From: Apoda limacodes
Lineage: Eukaryota; Arthropoda; Insecta; Lepidoptera; Limacodidae
Length of the DNA stretch: 64,000 nt
Direction of reading: 5' to 3'
NCBI GenBank assembly: GCA_946406115.1
Contig: OX291550.1
Location: forward strand, 21,242,722-21,306,721
In this document: positions 1-14,493 of the stretch, piece by piece
Layout: every line of letters begins with the position of its first letter
Numbering within the stretch: position 1 is the first letter of the stretch
Notes under the pieces: model-generated
Seen by the model: the letters and a program-made list of their open reading frames with translations, nothing else
The model's database searches: none
Told to the model about the DNA's origin: nothing
Position numbers and translations under genes: made by a program

Positions 1-59
1 TCTTACACTCTCTTTTAAAATTAATACAACCTCGATTAACTAATGGGTTAAGTAATGAA

Positions 60-260
60 TAAGTAACTTCCGGATCTTGGTGCTCCATACAAAATTTAAA
101 TCCCCGTTTCACCCCTTTAGGGGGTAAGTTTTAGGAAATCCTTTCTTAGCGCACGCCTACATCATAATAGCTATATGTGTACCAAATTTCAGCTTGATCT
201 GTCCAGTGGTTGAAGGTGTGCGTTGATAGATCAGTCAGTCAGTAACGTTTGACTACAGAT
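60..260. repeat. Interspersed repeat, lepidopteran type
   Basis: Non-coding text with the pattern of a common lepidopteran dispersed repeat: a CCCCGTTTCACCCCTTTAGG core near 100-120, then a phrase ending in a short CAGT-rich run near 230. I cannot assign it to a class from one copy. The flanks (1-59 and 261-403) hold nothing I recognise. Confidence 0.35.
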
Positions 261-403
261 TATAAGTGCGAAAGTAATTGTGTCTTTAACTTTTCACGGC
301 TAAACCGTTAAACCGATTTTGATGACATTTTGATTGCTTGGAACTAACTTTCTCAACTTATCTATTTGTAAGATCCATAAGGTAAGTAGTAGTAAGAAGG
401 CTG

Positions 404-2740
404 TAGTTACAAACTCGAGCAGAATTTTGTGAGTCGTGCCGGTGTATGTATGTTCATTCGGGAAAATATCTGCTGTCGCCGCCTTCATAGCCTTAAAGAT
501 AGGGACCTGTCGATATTCTGAATGCGTGTAAATGACGGCGGCCACAATCGTATCTATGGGTGCCTATACAGAATCTCATAGCGGTGACACGGATGTAACT
601 CGACTCTTCACACACCTGAGATTGACGACGGACAAAGTTCTAGAGCAATATCCCACAGCAGAAATAGTTATTTTGAGAGACTTCAACGCCCACCATCAGT
701 GGTTCAGTTCTCGAACCAATAACTATGCAGGGATATCTGCTCATGAATTTGCTCTGACCTATGGATTCTCTCAGCTGGTACTTTCTCCAACTAGAATACC
801 AGATATAGATGACCATACGAGCTCCTTACTGGACCTTCTGCTGACTACACGTCTGGACGAATATTCCGTCTCAGTGGATGCGCCTCTTGGCTCCTCGTCT
901 CTTTCGGACTCAAATGTCATGCACATAACCCGATCCATCAGGGCCAACTAATTGGCGTCGCGTGTGGCACTATAAGTCGGCAGACTGGGATAGATTGCGA
1001 GAATTTTATGCATTGTACCCGTGGAGGCAGCTCTGCTTTAGCTCAGAAGATCCTGACGTCTGCGCAGCCGCAGTCACTGAGACAATCCTTGCTGGTATGG
1101 AATGTTTTATCCCTAACCTGCGAGTAGCTACCGGAGTCAAAAAACGACCGTGGTTTAATAGGGCTTGCAGAGAAGCCAAAATTTTAAGCAAACTGCGTAT
1201 GAGGCTTGGACCACGGCTCATAATAATAAGGATCCGAATATTTCTGAGTTAAAACGCAAATTAAATGCTGTCTAGAGGTTCAGTAAGAAAGCAACTGCCA
1301 GAGCTAAATTCAGATTCAGCGGCAAAATAGGTGGGCGACTTGCGAGCTATCCCTCTGGGAGTCGTGCTTTCTGGTCGCTTGCTAAAGCTGCCGAGGGAAA
1401 CTTCTACCAGTCGTCGTTGCCACCACTGCGAGTGACTTGGCCCATAGTGCAAAAATGAGAGCCGATCTATTGGGCAGTCTCTTTGCCTTCAACTTGAATA
1501 TGAACGACGAAGGCGATATACCACCTATTATACCATGGTGCGGTAAGATCATGCCGGAAATCTCCATAACACAGCGGTAGGTCCGGCGGGCGTTGCTTTC
1601 TCTAGACTTTCATAAGTCGAGTGGGCCGGACGGTATACTTATGTGCTCCTGAGTTATTTCCTGTACTCACGCGCCTCTTCGCGCTTTCCTACCATACTAG
1701 GCAATTTCCGTCTTCATGGAAGGCTGCAAATGTGCACCCGGTGCCCAAAAAGGGCGATAGATCAGATCCATCAAATTACAGGCCTGTCGCTATTACCTCT
1801 CCTCTCCAGCGTCGATAGAGCGTGTGATCTACCTAGAAAAACACGATCTGATTAGCGACCGTCAATACGGCTTTCGCCACGGTCGCTCGACTGGTGACCT
1901 TCTAGTGTATCGAGATCACTCTGTCCAAGGTCTCTGACTGAGGACGGGAGAACTGGGTCCGATTCTACCCTACAAAGATACAAGTCAGAACAACACACGA
2001 TGAACAAAGTTCACCGCTAAGAGAACCCCATATACTGTGGTCCCACAATTCCAGAACACTCTCCTCTCCATCTCCAAGAGCATTGGGATCCTTGGTGTTG
2101 ACATCTCCAACGATGTTCAGTTCCGAGATCATCTGTAGGACAAGGTGAAGCTGGCGTCCAAAAAACTTGGTGTACTCAACAGAGCAGTACTTCACGTCGG
2201 GGCAAAGGTTACTGCTTTACAAGTCACAAGTCCGGCCCGATATGGAGTACCGCTGCCATCTCTGGGCGGGTGCACCCGGATCCCAGCTTGGCTCTTTTGA
2301 CTCGGATCAACGACGAGCTGTGAGAATTGTCGACGATTCCAAACTCACTTGCGGTATCGAGCCCTTAAGCCTAAGGAGAAACTTTGCCTCCCTATGTGTG
2401 TTCTACCGCTTGTACAACGGGTTGTGTTCTTATGAATTGTTCAAAATGATGCCCACGGCTACTTTCTACCATTGCACCGCTCACCATCAGCAGGGAATTC
2501 ATTCTCACACCTTAGAACCAAAATGTTCGCGTACGGAGCGGTTTCAGAGTAACTTCCTCCCGCGAACGCTTAGGACTACAGTATAGGGTTTTTCAAGAAA
2601 GAAGTTATTAGATTTCTGTCGGCAACGCGCGGGTTATACCCCTGGTGTTACAAGCGTCCATAGGGTACGGTGACCGCCTACCATGAGACAGACCGTAAGC
2701 TTGTTTGCCACCTTAGGGGTATTAAAAAAAAAAAAAAAAA
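404..2740 (+). mobile_element. Degenerate 5'-truncated jockey-like LINE copy
   Basis: Collinear with the near-intact jockey element at 40970-43798, but starting inside its endonuclease domain (around residue 73) and ending in a 17-A tail at 2724-2740. Readable blocks include an endonuclease piece (532-951, with RDFNAHH in place of GDFNAHH), a linker piece (962-1252) and the C-terminal region (2167-2586). Frames change several times and there are stops. About 400 bp equivalent to 42530-42940 is missing, so the AFD and YADD catalytic motifs of the reverse transcriptase are gone. It cannot be autonomous. It lies upstream of the terminal drk exons, probably in a drk intron. Confidence 0.93.
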
Positions 2741-3735
2741 CCCACACATTCATTAGCGAAGCTACTGTTTATTAAAATATTTATCATCTTCATTATCAGC
2801 CGTAAGACTAGACTACCGAAAACAGGCCTTCTATTTAGATTTGAAAATCACCAAGCCGTCAGTCCATCTAGTCTTGACTAAAGGCCTCGAAACTCAGTGC
2901 GAGCTGCTGACCTGACAGCAGACAGCTACCGACACTATGTACTCACATGTTAGTTTGACTAGCCTTGACCAAGCACACGATGAGAATAGTTGCCATGACA
3001 CCGGCAGAGCTATCAGCGTCATCTCTACCTAGGTTGCACTTAGGCGCCAGGTCCCGGAGGGCGGGCGCAAATGGACCTGCAGGACGATCAGCATTAGGAG
3101 TTGTGATTTATTTGTCAGATTTTAAGGGAAAAACGCCGTAGATTTTTTCTGCAAAATTCATTTTCCATAATCTTCGAAGTTGTCCAAATTTCATTTTTTT
3201 ATTTTGATTTAATAAAAAAAATTAAGTACTCTGGAATTTTGCGATTCTGATTAGCTGTATTTTTTTTTGAAGTTGCTTTATAGAAGAAATTCTGTCTACA
3301 AGAAATTCTAGCACCTGTGCAAATGTATTAAAAAATAATGGCTTTTCAGAATCTCATGAAACCAAAATCGCCCCACTCTTAATTTTTTGAAATTAAAATA
3401 TAAAGTTAAAAGGAAACTTTAGAGATTATGGCAAATTTGAGGTCGTTTATCGTTAGTAAAGAAAAATTAATTCACTGTCAAAAATTCACTAAAAAAATGA
3501 AAGGTCCTAATTATTTCGGTCTCAGCAGATTCGTTAAAAGGCTCCGCCTATCAGTCAGATATATGTAATTTAAATCAGGACTTAACACTAAACTATTTCT
3601 TGCCCTGAACATTACGTTAAAAATTGGCCTAATCGAAATTTTCAGGCCCGCTAGATATATCAAAGGCCCACACTTTGTCAGATTTGCATTTAAATGTAAT
3701 TTTACGTTAACCTTCATACCACAAAATAAGTAAAT
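2741..3735. other. AT-rich stretch, no gene seen
   Basis: Between the jockey poly(A) tail and the next MITE. I see no splice-bounded coding segment and no repeat that I can name. Probably drk intron sequence. Confidence 0.5.
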
Positions 3736-3739
3736 TTAA

Positions 3740-4082
3740 GAGGATACCTACAATTCGCGGCGCCTCGCAGCGGGCTTCATACAAACGAATTTCTCATTTA
3801 TTTTCGACACTTGCTGATCAAACACCACGGAATTTTGAAGACTGCAGTGTGCCAGTTTTCGATCAATTTTTTTAGGTCAAAAGTTAGATTCTAGTTTTTT
3901 CATACAAATAGTTTTAAAAAAGATTTCAAGTTAAAAGAACGTTTTACAAGATTTTGAAAAAACCACAGACATAGGTATTCGGCTTGGGATTATGCCTAAG
4001 AAATTTCACGGTGATTGATCAGTAAATTTTCAAAACAAATAAGAAATTCGTTTGTATGAAGCCCGCTGCGAGGCGCCGCGAA
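3740..4082. mobile_element. Palindromic TTAA-associated MITE, copy 1
   Basis: The left boundary is TTAA (3736-3739) followed by GAGGATAC. From 3754 a 41-bp arm starting TTCGCGGCGCCTCGCAGCGG is repeated exactly, inverted, at 4042-4082. The interior is AT-rich and shared with the copies at 16683-17046 and 18711-18987. The outer right end with its own TTAA, visible in the 16.7-kb copy, has been lost here and replaced by a jockey 3' tail. No coding capacity. Confidence 0.85.
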
Positions 4083-4087
4083 GCGCC

Positions 4088-4137
4088 CGAAGGCGGACAA
4101 TGGCTTTCATGCCACCTTATTAGTATTTAAAAAAAAA
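4088..4137 (+). mobile_element. Jockey 3'-tail scrap
   Basis: About 45 bp resembling the last bases of the jockey 3' UTR (the AGGCGGAC ... GCCACCTTA block seen at 43739-43770) followed by a short A run. It abuts the truncated end of the palindromic MITE, suggesting that a later retrotransposition replaced the MITE end. Confidence 0.5.
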
Positions 4138-4268
4138 TGTGTCTAGACACATAAAGAAAATACATAGAGAACACACAAATATGTTTGTAACTTAAAGGTC
4201 GTGTGCGGAGATCGAACTCACGCCCACGACACTACAGGAAGGGTAACTTTAACCAACCAAGCAGTCTA
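4138..4268 (-). repeat. tRNA-derived SINE-like repeat
   Basis: On the minus strand there is a B-box-like GAGTTCGATCTCC about 45 nt downstream of an A-box-like GGTTGGTTAAAG, followed by a T/A-rich body. The same layout occurs on the plus strand at 27303-27440. Class inferred from the box arrangement. Confidence 0.5.
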
Positions 4269-4269
4269 A

Positions 4270-6748
<2,479 letters not shown>

Positions 6749-9228
6749 TGCAGCGCAACCCGCGCCCTTGCCTCTCTACCGCTGACTTGTGTTGTGTGCT
6801 GCCACCCTTATGTTAAACCCCCCTCACATCCAGAATATACTAACGTCACCCATCAACTATTGAGAAACGCTCGATTTAGTAATTAATTCTAAATTTTAAA
6901 ACCTATTAGTACAATTTTTTATGCAATTATTTTGCATTTTTAAGTGACTATATTGGTCGTTATTTTGTATTAAAATGTATTTTCTTATACATACTTTCGT
7001 AATAATGTAAAATGATTTTTAAACGATTTGTCACAGACAGTTGTGAAGATTTTTTATATTCCGTATACTCTATTAAAAAAAGGATACGTTATATAGAAAT
7101 AATTAGACTGTAGTATTGCCTATGTACAATCGACAAAACCTTCGCTGAACCACCTCTAAGATTGATTTTGCTCGCTTATATGTGTTCGCCCAACTTTATT
7201 CAAACGGCGAATGAATAGTAAAACAACATTGTTTCCTGTAATTGGCAAAAAAATTGGGGCGTGGCGCACGCGCCGATTATATAGGTTCGGAGGATTATTT
7301 GCTAAAATAGTCTACCGGCGATTAGGTCGATTGTACCTACAGGGTCACTCACAACTATTTTGCTTTTGGCTATAAACCGTTTGCTTTGTCAATAATCGGG
7401 CTTCCTATTCGAGATATCGATGTAATAAGGATAAATTAAGGACGTGCCTTGAGCTTACGAGTTACAGCAAAGATTGAGTGAACTGCCCATCTATAAAATC
7501 AGTGATTATAGGCGTATAACAACGGTTATGAGAAGTGTAATCTGGATGTGTTGATAATTTTTTTGTCTCGATTATAATTTGGTGCTTAGTTTCCAACGGC
7601 TAATTTGCATCCCTTTCGTGTTTTACAATTTAATGGTTGTATTTGCCCCTATAAGTGGTTAAGTGGTAGCCGTTAGACAATGAGATGCCTTAATTTCTGC
7701 AATATTATACAATTTAAATGCGTTTGAGTACAAAAAAAAATATATCAGTGTCGTGTTTTGATGTTTTTGTCGTCTGCATAACGAATTTATTTTTTTAACT
7801 TATTTTGATTGATGCCTGATAAATAAATTTGTCCTCAAATATGTGCCAGATGTTATTTGTAGTTTTTGAGATATGTGTTTAGGAAATTAATACAATATGT
7901 AAACAATTAAAGTAAGGAATCAAATCGGTTATTATTGCTGTATTTGCCCTTCAGTTAGTTTTCTTTTTGTCATTGTGATTTTTTAATGTATGACCATTTT
8001 ATTTATCCCCCTTTATTAGTGTATAATGCTCATTTTTAAATATTTACCATTTAATTAAGTAATAGTTTTTAAGTTTATAATTTGTTTTATTTTATCATAT
8101 AATCAGGTACCATAATAGAGTTAGCTGTTAGCGTCCTAAAAGCTTTTTGCTGCCGATAGATTTAGTTATCGAAGTTGTTTCACGCACAATTTTAAACGCA
8201 TATTTTAATATTTACAAATTGATTTTTTTTTATATAATGACGATGTTTTTATTAGACGGATATACAGCGAGGAATATACATGTAATATATATGTAATGTA
8301 ATTTTTAATTTAGCTTTTGATGTATTAATTTTGACATTTTTTTTGTTACCTGTTTGAGTGTTTCATCTTTATTAATAATGTGGAACTAAAATTTAAACGA
8401 AATTTAGATTATTAATAACGAAGCAGTTGTCACTGCGGAATGACTATTAAGATCATTTCGTGTTTTTACTTTATGATACTATGATGTCATCGTACTTAGT
8501 TAGCGGTTAACATTTAGTCAAGACTTTGAAACTAATAAAAATTTTGAGTGCTCGTTGACCCAATGTAGATATTTATTTTTGTTATTGTAATGTACCCAAA
8601 ATTACTCTATTTATGGATACAATTTGATAGAATTTTAATAATCATTTCGACGTTTGAGTTTTACTACAGTGTATCATTGGTATCCTTGTCATTTTATCCG
8701 AAAACGTTATGCCGTCTCATTTTCGACCAGTTAATATACCTTGTACCGTTAAAGAAGACAAGGGGGTTCAAACTCTGCAAAACTTTGAACTCAAATATGG
8801 TAACCTTATTTGGGATTAAATGCTTACCTAATTTAGGATTATGGGGGTTAGAACCCCCAAAAAAAAAACCTGCCTACAGCCTTGACAACTAGTAGTAAAT
8901 TGGGTGAAAGAGCTGCTATTGATATATTGTGGTATGACCATGAAGTTATTGAATTAATCTTAAGGACATCTCAGATACACGAATATCTTACATGTTTTAA
9001 AAATTCCTTTACGCAAAGCATTTAAATGTGTGTGTTACTTTAGTTTAAGTTTGATTGCAATTTTTTTTAATAATATCCGAAAATAGTCCTTCTGGCTGTA
9101 GTGACAGGTAAATGCATGAAGGCAATTTCTTTTTAAATAAAAGTGCTATAATCTTTATAATCAAATATTTAAATTTAGTTATAATTCTCCAATGATGTGG
9201 AAGATGTATAATATTTTTTACTAATAAA
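6749..9228 (+). other. drk: Probable drk 3' UTR and downstream flank
   Basis: AT-rich, no coding segment. AATAAA signals occur at 7822-7827, 9136-9141 and 9223-9228, so the transcript could end near 7.85 kb or near 9.25 kb. An open stretch at 8590-8892 has no recognisable domain and is probably chance. Which poly(A) site is used cannot be read from the sequence. Confidence 0.5.
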
Positions 9229-9809
9229 TTTAATATTATAATTATGGATTTTACTGATGCCTCCTTTTTGGTGTGAGACTCAGAGTTAGCTCATATTGCT
9301 TGTACCGTCGTGTCTCGTTGCTCGTATTGACAAGAGGTCCCAACGTCGCGCGACGCATCTTCAAGCCGCTTCACGTCGCGTCGCGCCTCGGTATGAGCTG
9401 ACCCTTAAGCAGACCCGGCACAATATATCATTTAATTTGAGTAATCTATACTTGTACCGGTTACTGACTCTCGTCCGTACGTTCATAGGTAATGGCTCGA
9501 GTTTGTAATTTCCGCTCCGGCCGTGTTACACACAATGTTTTTCATAACATTTGCGATTAAATTAAAGAAAAGTAAGGTGAATAAATAAATAAACTCGCCA
9601 AAACACAATTTAAATGGCGCTTGATATCTGGAGAATGAGGATCAGTACAGTTAAAACAAATTAAATAGAATAAGTACTTATGTTGTTCTTTATAACATAA
9701 GAATGGGATATCATTTTGAATTATTAAAATCGGACCATGACTTACACAGATAATTAATAATGAAATAACTCTTCCGTGCCGCTAAAAGCCAATGCGCCGC
9801 GATTACGTG

Positions 9810-9817
9810 TGACGTCA
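9810..9817. promoter_or_regulatory. CRE palindrome TGACGTCA, left end
   Basis: A perfect CREB/ATF-type palindrome about 157 bp upstream of the YqaJ-gene ATG. Its twin at 18206-18213 stands about 117 bp upstream of the transposase ATG, so each divergent promoter of the element has one. Confidence 0.4.
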
Positions 9818-9973
9818 TCGTACTTGAACGGACTGCGTGCTCGTGCACGCATTCACTAGTCGCTCACGACTCGACGGAGCTGAGACGCGATAAGTACCTA
9901 AATAAAGTGTCGATAGGTACATATCAAGAGTGTAAATTTGTGATAATTACTATAAAACCAATACCTACACATT

Positions 9974-10120
9974 ATGAGTATTGATAAAGTTGAAGCTGGT
10001 TTTGTACAAGCTCAATCAGATAACCTTCCGAAAGTGGATTCTTTTATGGTATTTGAATACCTAGGTAATCAATCAAAGTTTACCAGTGCTGAGATCCGTG
10101 GTTGGCAACTACAGAATTAA
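9974..10120 (+). pseudogene. YqaJ transposon protein, N-terminal fragment
   Basis: An ATG-initiated 48-codon stretch with LPKVDSFMVFEY followed by SKFTSAEIRG, which resembles from memory the start of insect YqaJ/SWIM-type transposon proteins (LPKVD-F-M ... FTSAE). The reading frame then diverges and stops at TAA 10118-10120. The zinc-binding middle region expected next is absent, and unrelated sequence fills 10121-10940. No function is expected for this copy. Confidence 0.55.
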
Positions 10121-10940
10121 GGTTGCACCTTATTTATCTGCCTACTTATTGTAACTTTAGTACTTCAGTTAGAATCCACGCCACCACTTAAGTCCGATAA
10201 CTAGGCAAGTATACTACGTATGCATTATCTGCAGCCACCGGCAAGGAATTTACTCTCTATCTAGAGGGTGCGAGGGGTTTGATTCTTTATCTAAGATCGA
10301 GTGGACACCAGTAGTCTTGTTACTATAAATCTTGTCAATAAAAATTATACCTAATAGGTACCTATTCCACCAAGTGCTATCCCTATCAAAGTACAACTTG
10401 ATATTTCTCTTTTATATTAAATTTAAATGATAGTTGGGATTTATCCTCCCCCACAGAAAACTTACGTTACATAAACTAAACGGGAGGATAACCAGCAATT
10501 TTTTACACAGTTCACGGTTGATTCAATGTTTGTCCGTCCGTCCGTAATGGAACCAATCTGCAATGCAATGTTAGTTCTATCATATATGTATAAATTGTTG
10601 AAAGCTGTTCTCAATCCGCGAAGATATCGCGTAACAAAAAAAACAGTTTTTAGAGATAAAAAACAACCGCTGGACAGATTTTTTCCAAAATATTTTCAGT
10701 CATGACGTGGTAAATCGATTAAAGTGGTCCGTGAGCGATTTGGTCCATTAGTTCTTGAGATATCAAGGGGCAAAAAAAGGTAACATACATACATGCACAC
10801 ACACGCACACATCACTCTAAACATAAATTGCAAACGATTCTCCAGGTTTCAAAACGTAAAGAAAACACAAATTAAGCAATTTCGGTTTTTGAACCTATTA
10901 TAATAACTTCTCAAATAAAAAGTGAAGAACCATTTCCCAC
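10121..10940. other. Unassigned stretch splitting the YqaJ gene
   Basis: Sits between the N-terminal and nuclease parts of the YqaJ gene. It has a TCCGTCCG run near 10534 and CA-rich microsatellite-like text near 10785-10815 (ACATACATACATGCACACAC). No terminal repeats were found. It is either an unrecognised insertion or decayed gene sequence. Confidence 0.4.
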
Positions 10941-10949
10941 TGAAAATAA

Positions 10950-11780
10950 ATGTTACTGGGCCAAAACAAAGCTAGCTACTATAGGAAGTTTATAAAAGCG
11001 AAATATATGGATTCCACCTCTGATACTGATTTAAACATTGGTAATATTGATGGAGACCGGTTGTTCCAAGCGGTTGAACAAAGCGTGAAGCATATGTCTA
11101 TAAAAAATCAGTTATCTGCATACGTCATTAAAAACGAATTTGAAAAATTGTCTTTACATACCCTAATTCATGAATACAAAAAGGAAGGCAATAATATTAA
11201 CAATGTAGATGATTTTATGCATTATTTCTCTACAAAAATTACCATAGAAGAATGTCACAAAGCAGAAGAAGCCACACTTTGTCAAGTTTCAATCAATTCA
11301 CCATTATGGCATGAATTAAGATATTATGGAGTGACCGCGTCTAAAGTTCACGAAGCTGCCAATTGCAGGACTCCTGGTGGTGCTTTGGTTGAGCAAATAT
11401 TTGTTGCCTCTGTGCCTGAGACTCTGGCTATGATAAGAGGCAAACGATTGAAATCCGAGGTCAGAGCAGAAATAGCCAGAAGAAAAAAAGGAGTTATTGA
11501 GAATGGTGGCTTCTTTTTAAAGCCAGATTGGCCACATTTAGGCGCTTCGCCAGCTGGATTAACAGCGGCACACGTAATAAAAATAAAATTCCCTTCAACA
11601 AAGAAAGGCAAAGAAAGTTTCGTGAAGATTAATATTCTCGCAAGTAAATCTAGAGCACAAATTCAGCTTCAGATGTATTTTTGCAATAAAGTCAAAGGAT
11701 TGTTTTGTGTAGCTAATGAAAATTTTGAAAGCAATAAGGAAGTAGAGATATTCGAAGAAGATTATTGTATGGATCTTTAA
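10950..11780 (+). pseudogene. YqaJ-like nuclease domain of transposon, decayed
   Basis: Open for 276 codons, but not from a natural start: the codons for CYWAKTKLATIG sit in another frame at 10951 and end in TAA, so a frameshift separates them from the main frame. The main frame carries the YqaJ (lambda-exonuclease-type PD-(D/E)xK) pattern: WHELRYYGVTASK (residues ~113-125), GKRLKSEV, then HLGASPAG (A202) and VIKIKFPS (K211, K213), and a QIQLQMYF helix. In the family the site reads GASPD ... E-x-K; here the Asp is Ala and the Glu is Lys, so the nuclease site is lost although the lysine K213 stays. Partner of the transposase at 14029-18089. Very likely inactive. Confidence 0.75.
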
Positions 11781-12329
11781 GAGAAGGCCACAAATTTTGG
11801 TAAACATCGGTGTTTTCAAAATTAGCTGAGACGTAAAATAATTTATTCCACTACGAATAATATGTAATATTGATTATGCAAGGTTGTCGAAAGAAAAACT
11901 TTATAAAAAAACGAAAATAATTTTATTATTCAGATTCTTTATTTGCCTTAAACAGAGATTATTACAATTTTTTTAAGCTCTGTAAATTTCTATTAGGAAT
12001 GGTGTGTAATATTTAAATTACAAAATATCGTTACATAGTCGCAATGAAATAATATCTTAAACAAAGTAACAAATGTAAAATAAAAAAATGACGTGTGAAT
12101 AAAAATTTGCTACATGGCGCCGATTTTGTATCGTTGTAAATGGTTTATTTATTTATAGTCACATTACAGAATATCCTATGCTGTGGTGCCTAGAAACAAC
12201 TAGACATTCACAAACAGAACAAATCGTCCAGAGCCATATGCCAAAATTTAAACCCAGAGGTCACTTCTTTTATTCAAGATTTTAGCCCAATGCTCTAACC
12301 TCCAAACCAACAAGGCCGGTAGTTAAATT
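11781..12329. other. AT-rich junction, no gene seen
   Basis: Follows the nuclease fragment and precedes the hAT-like insertion. No coding or repeat structure that I can name. Confidence 0.4.
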
Positions 12330-12552
12330 CAGGGCTGAACCCAGTTCAAACCGTTTTCGTTCATTGACCCCAAACCGAAATGTATTTTGTGTTGTGTTGA
12401 AGTTGTGGTTACCGTTATTTAACTCGGTTAAACGAGAAATCGGTTTATCACGAGATTCCGTTTTGTGGAGTGAAATAAACCGGTTAATTTGAGTTTAATT
12501 AGACGAGCGCCATCTCTTGTATCTAATCTGAACCTAAATACAGAGTTCTTAA

Positions 12553-13047
12553 CCCGTCACGCGTCCAAGGTCCCACAGTGGGACCTAAGGGGAATTTTTT
12601 CAGGACGACTTTTATCAGACAGGCTAATTGTAAGTATTCAGAAGTGAAGCCAATGGCCTGTCCTACGTTCTAGTATTTTTGGGTGGACAATATTTTGTGC
12701 GTTTAATATTTTTTTATCAGATATTGTTTTGGTAATTTGATCCGGCCGCCATTTATATTGCGCCATTTTGAGTTGGATTTTGGATTTTATTAACAGTAGC
12801 TTAGAGTTCATTTTGACCCCTGGTAATGTGCTATATATAAAAAACTATGTATTTTTTTAGTAAATAAATTTATTATTACTTATTATATTTATCATAAACT
12901 TATTCTTATTACTTTTTTTATACTGTATATATTAGGGAACATACCTAAAAATAAATGAAGAGGAATAAATATAATAAACTTAGGTGTATGTCCGTTTGTA
13001 TGCGGCAAGGGCGGATAATTTCCTTAGTATGGGGACGCTTGACGGGT
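12553..13047. mobile_element. piggyBac-like MITE with TTAA duplications
   Basis: TTAA (12549-12552) then CCCGTCACGCGTCC; the other end is GGACGCTTGACGGG then TTAA (13048-13051). TTAA target duplication and CCC-starting inverted repeats are the piggyBac signature. 495 bp, no coding capacity. Nested inside the hAT-like element. Confidence 0.75.
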
Positions 13048-13184
13048 TAATTTGCATTTAATAATAATACCTTCCTTTTTTAGTTTAGTTATAGTACCTA
13101 CCCAACTGAACTGGTATAAACAAATTTTACCAGCCTAAGGTACATTAGGTACATTCAAAGGCAATAAAATCTTAAAATATTAAT

Positions 13185-13400
13185 TGTAATAGTAAGCGAT
13201 CACCGTGGCCTGTAACACCAGGGGTATCACTCGCATGTTGCCGACCCTTGTAAAATCCAATAACTTCTTTCTTGAAAAGCCCTTACAGAAAACCTTGGCT
13301 TGGAGCTCATTCCACAACCCAAGCGTTCGCGGGAGGAAGTTTCTCTGAAACCGCACTCTACGCAACCATTTCGGTTCTAAAGTGTTAGAATGAATTCCTT
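13185..13400 (-). mobile_element. Jockey 3'-end fragment
   Basis: The minus strand reads RRVRFQRNFLPRTLGLWNEL and continues to the ORF end. At the key codon this copy has TGG (Trp), where the near-intact copy at 43588 has TGA. Surrounded by hAT-like sequence. Confidence 0.85.
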
Positions 13401-14028
13401 GCCATGACTACAACCTTCCATTAAAAATTTTGATTTTTTTGTTTCAATATCATAATCGAACATAGTATATATTCTGTTTTGCTTTTTTCTTCCCATTTCA
13501 CTTTTTTAATTACACTTTTTTTTAAAAACACATGTGAAAGTGAAGTGAGCCTCTTCTAACTAAACAGATTAAACATATCAATCTTAAGTAGGTACTCGAT
13601 GTCCTACCCGCTGCCTGCGACTTGTTTCCGAGTTAAACCGGTTTTTTATAGGTAACCGCAATATTATTATTTTGGTTTATTTAGTTAACCGGTAACCTTA
13701 ATGATTTTGGTTTTATAAAAACAGTTCTCTTTATTAACCGGTTAATGAGTGAACGAAATAATTTTTAACCCCTATTTCAAAACCGGTTCCGAGCCCTGGT
13801 TTATTTATTACACTTGACTACTAAATAAACGATATATCACTAAACCACATGCTATTATCACAATATGATCCAACAATTTTATGTATGAAACATCAACACA
13901 AGCATGAGGTCCAATAACTTTAAAAATCTCTTAACCTACCTATGCTTCTTTCAACATGAACTCTAATAGCAGCGATTCTCTTTGATTGTAAGACTTCCTC
14001 TGTTGTAGGTTTTGAGCTTGAAATCACA

Positions 14029-14493
14029 CTATGTGGCCTCAAGAGTGGAGTGTGTAACTACGTTGTTCCAGTAAGTGGGATATATTTTTGAAACCCCTAA
14101 TAAAATACTCCCCTCTGTCAATATATCGAGAAATCCACTGTCTTCAAATATTGTTGAGTCTGGGGTCCTTCCTCCATAGCCCTCCGAGATAAATTTTATC
14201 AAACCGTCAGGCGTAATTAAAACCAAGTACTTTATGGTATTGCAGCTTTTATATTAAGACCACGTAAGAGCTTGGTACGAACCATTGCTAGATTTTTCGA
14301 TTTGAATTTCGAAACAATCGATTATCGAAATCGTTTTGGGATAGCGCTTTCTGAAAGCTTTCGGTAAGTTATCGCTGACGTCATCTGCTGATGGGCAAAT
14401 AATAAGTCGATTCATGCAAAGTAAAACTTTTGGGAGTTTTTTTTTAAATTTTGAAACAAAACTCTCAGAGAGGCCAATATGGATTGCAAGCAT
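14029..14493 (-). pseudogene. DDE_Tnp_4 catalytic region of transposase
   Basis: Two adjacent open pieces (14493-14254 and 14226-14029) separated by a frameshift or small deletion. They contain LPKAFRKRYPKTISIIDCFE and SEGYGGRTPDSTIFEDSGFL, the first two acidic blocks of the superfamily, with LVLITPDGLIKFI between. Confidence 0.8.

Larger units (their letters stand above)
12330..13798. mobile_element. hAT-like non-autonomous element
   Basis: The left end CAGGGCTGAACCCAGTTCAAACC (12330) is matched by the inverted right end CAGGGCTCGGAACCGGTTTTG (ending 13798). Flanking 8-mers GTTAAATT and GTTTATTT agree at 6 of 8 positions, as expected for an old 8-bp hAT target duplication. The interior repeats AACCGGTT motifs. 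It carries a nested piggyBac-like MITE and a jockey scrap, and sits between the two convergent ISL2EU-like genes. Confidence 0.7.

Noticed and set aside
9296..9508. Arginine-rich 70-codon frame
   Set aside because: Shares the short CGCGTCGC ... CTCGGTATGAGCTGACCCT repeat with 33210-33250; no domain.
10785..10815. CA-rich run as telomeric or functional repeat
   Set aside because: Short and imperfect; ordinary microsatellite text.
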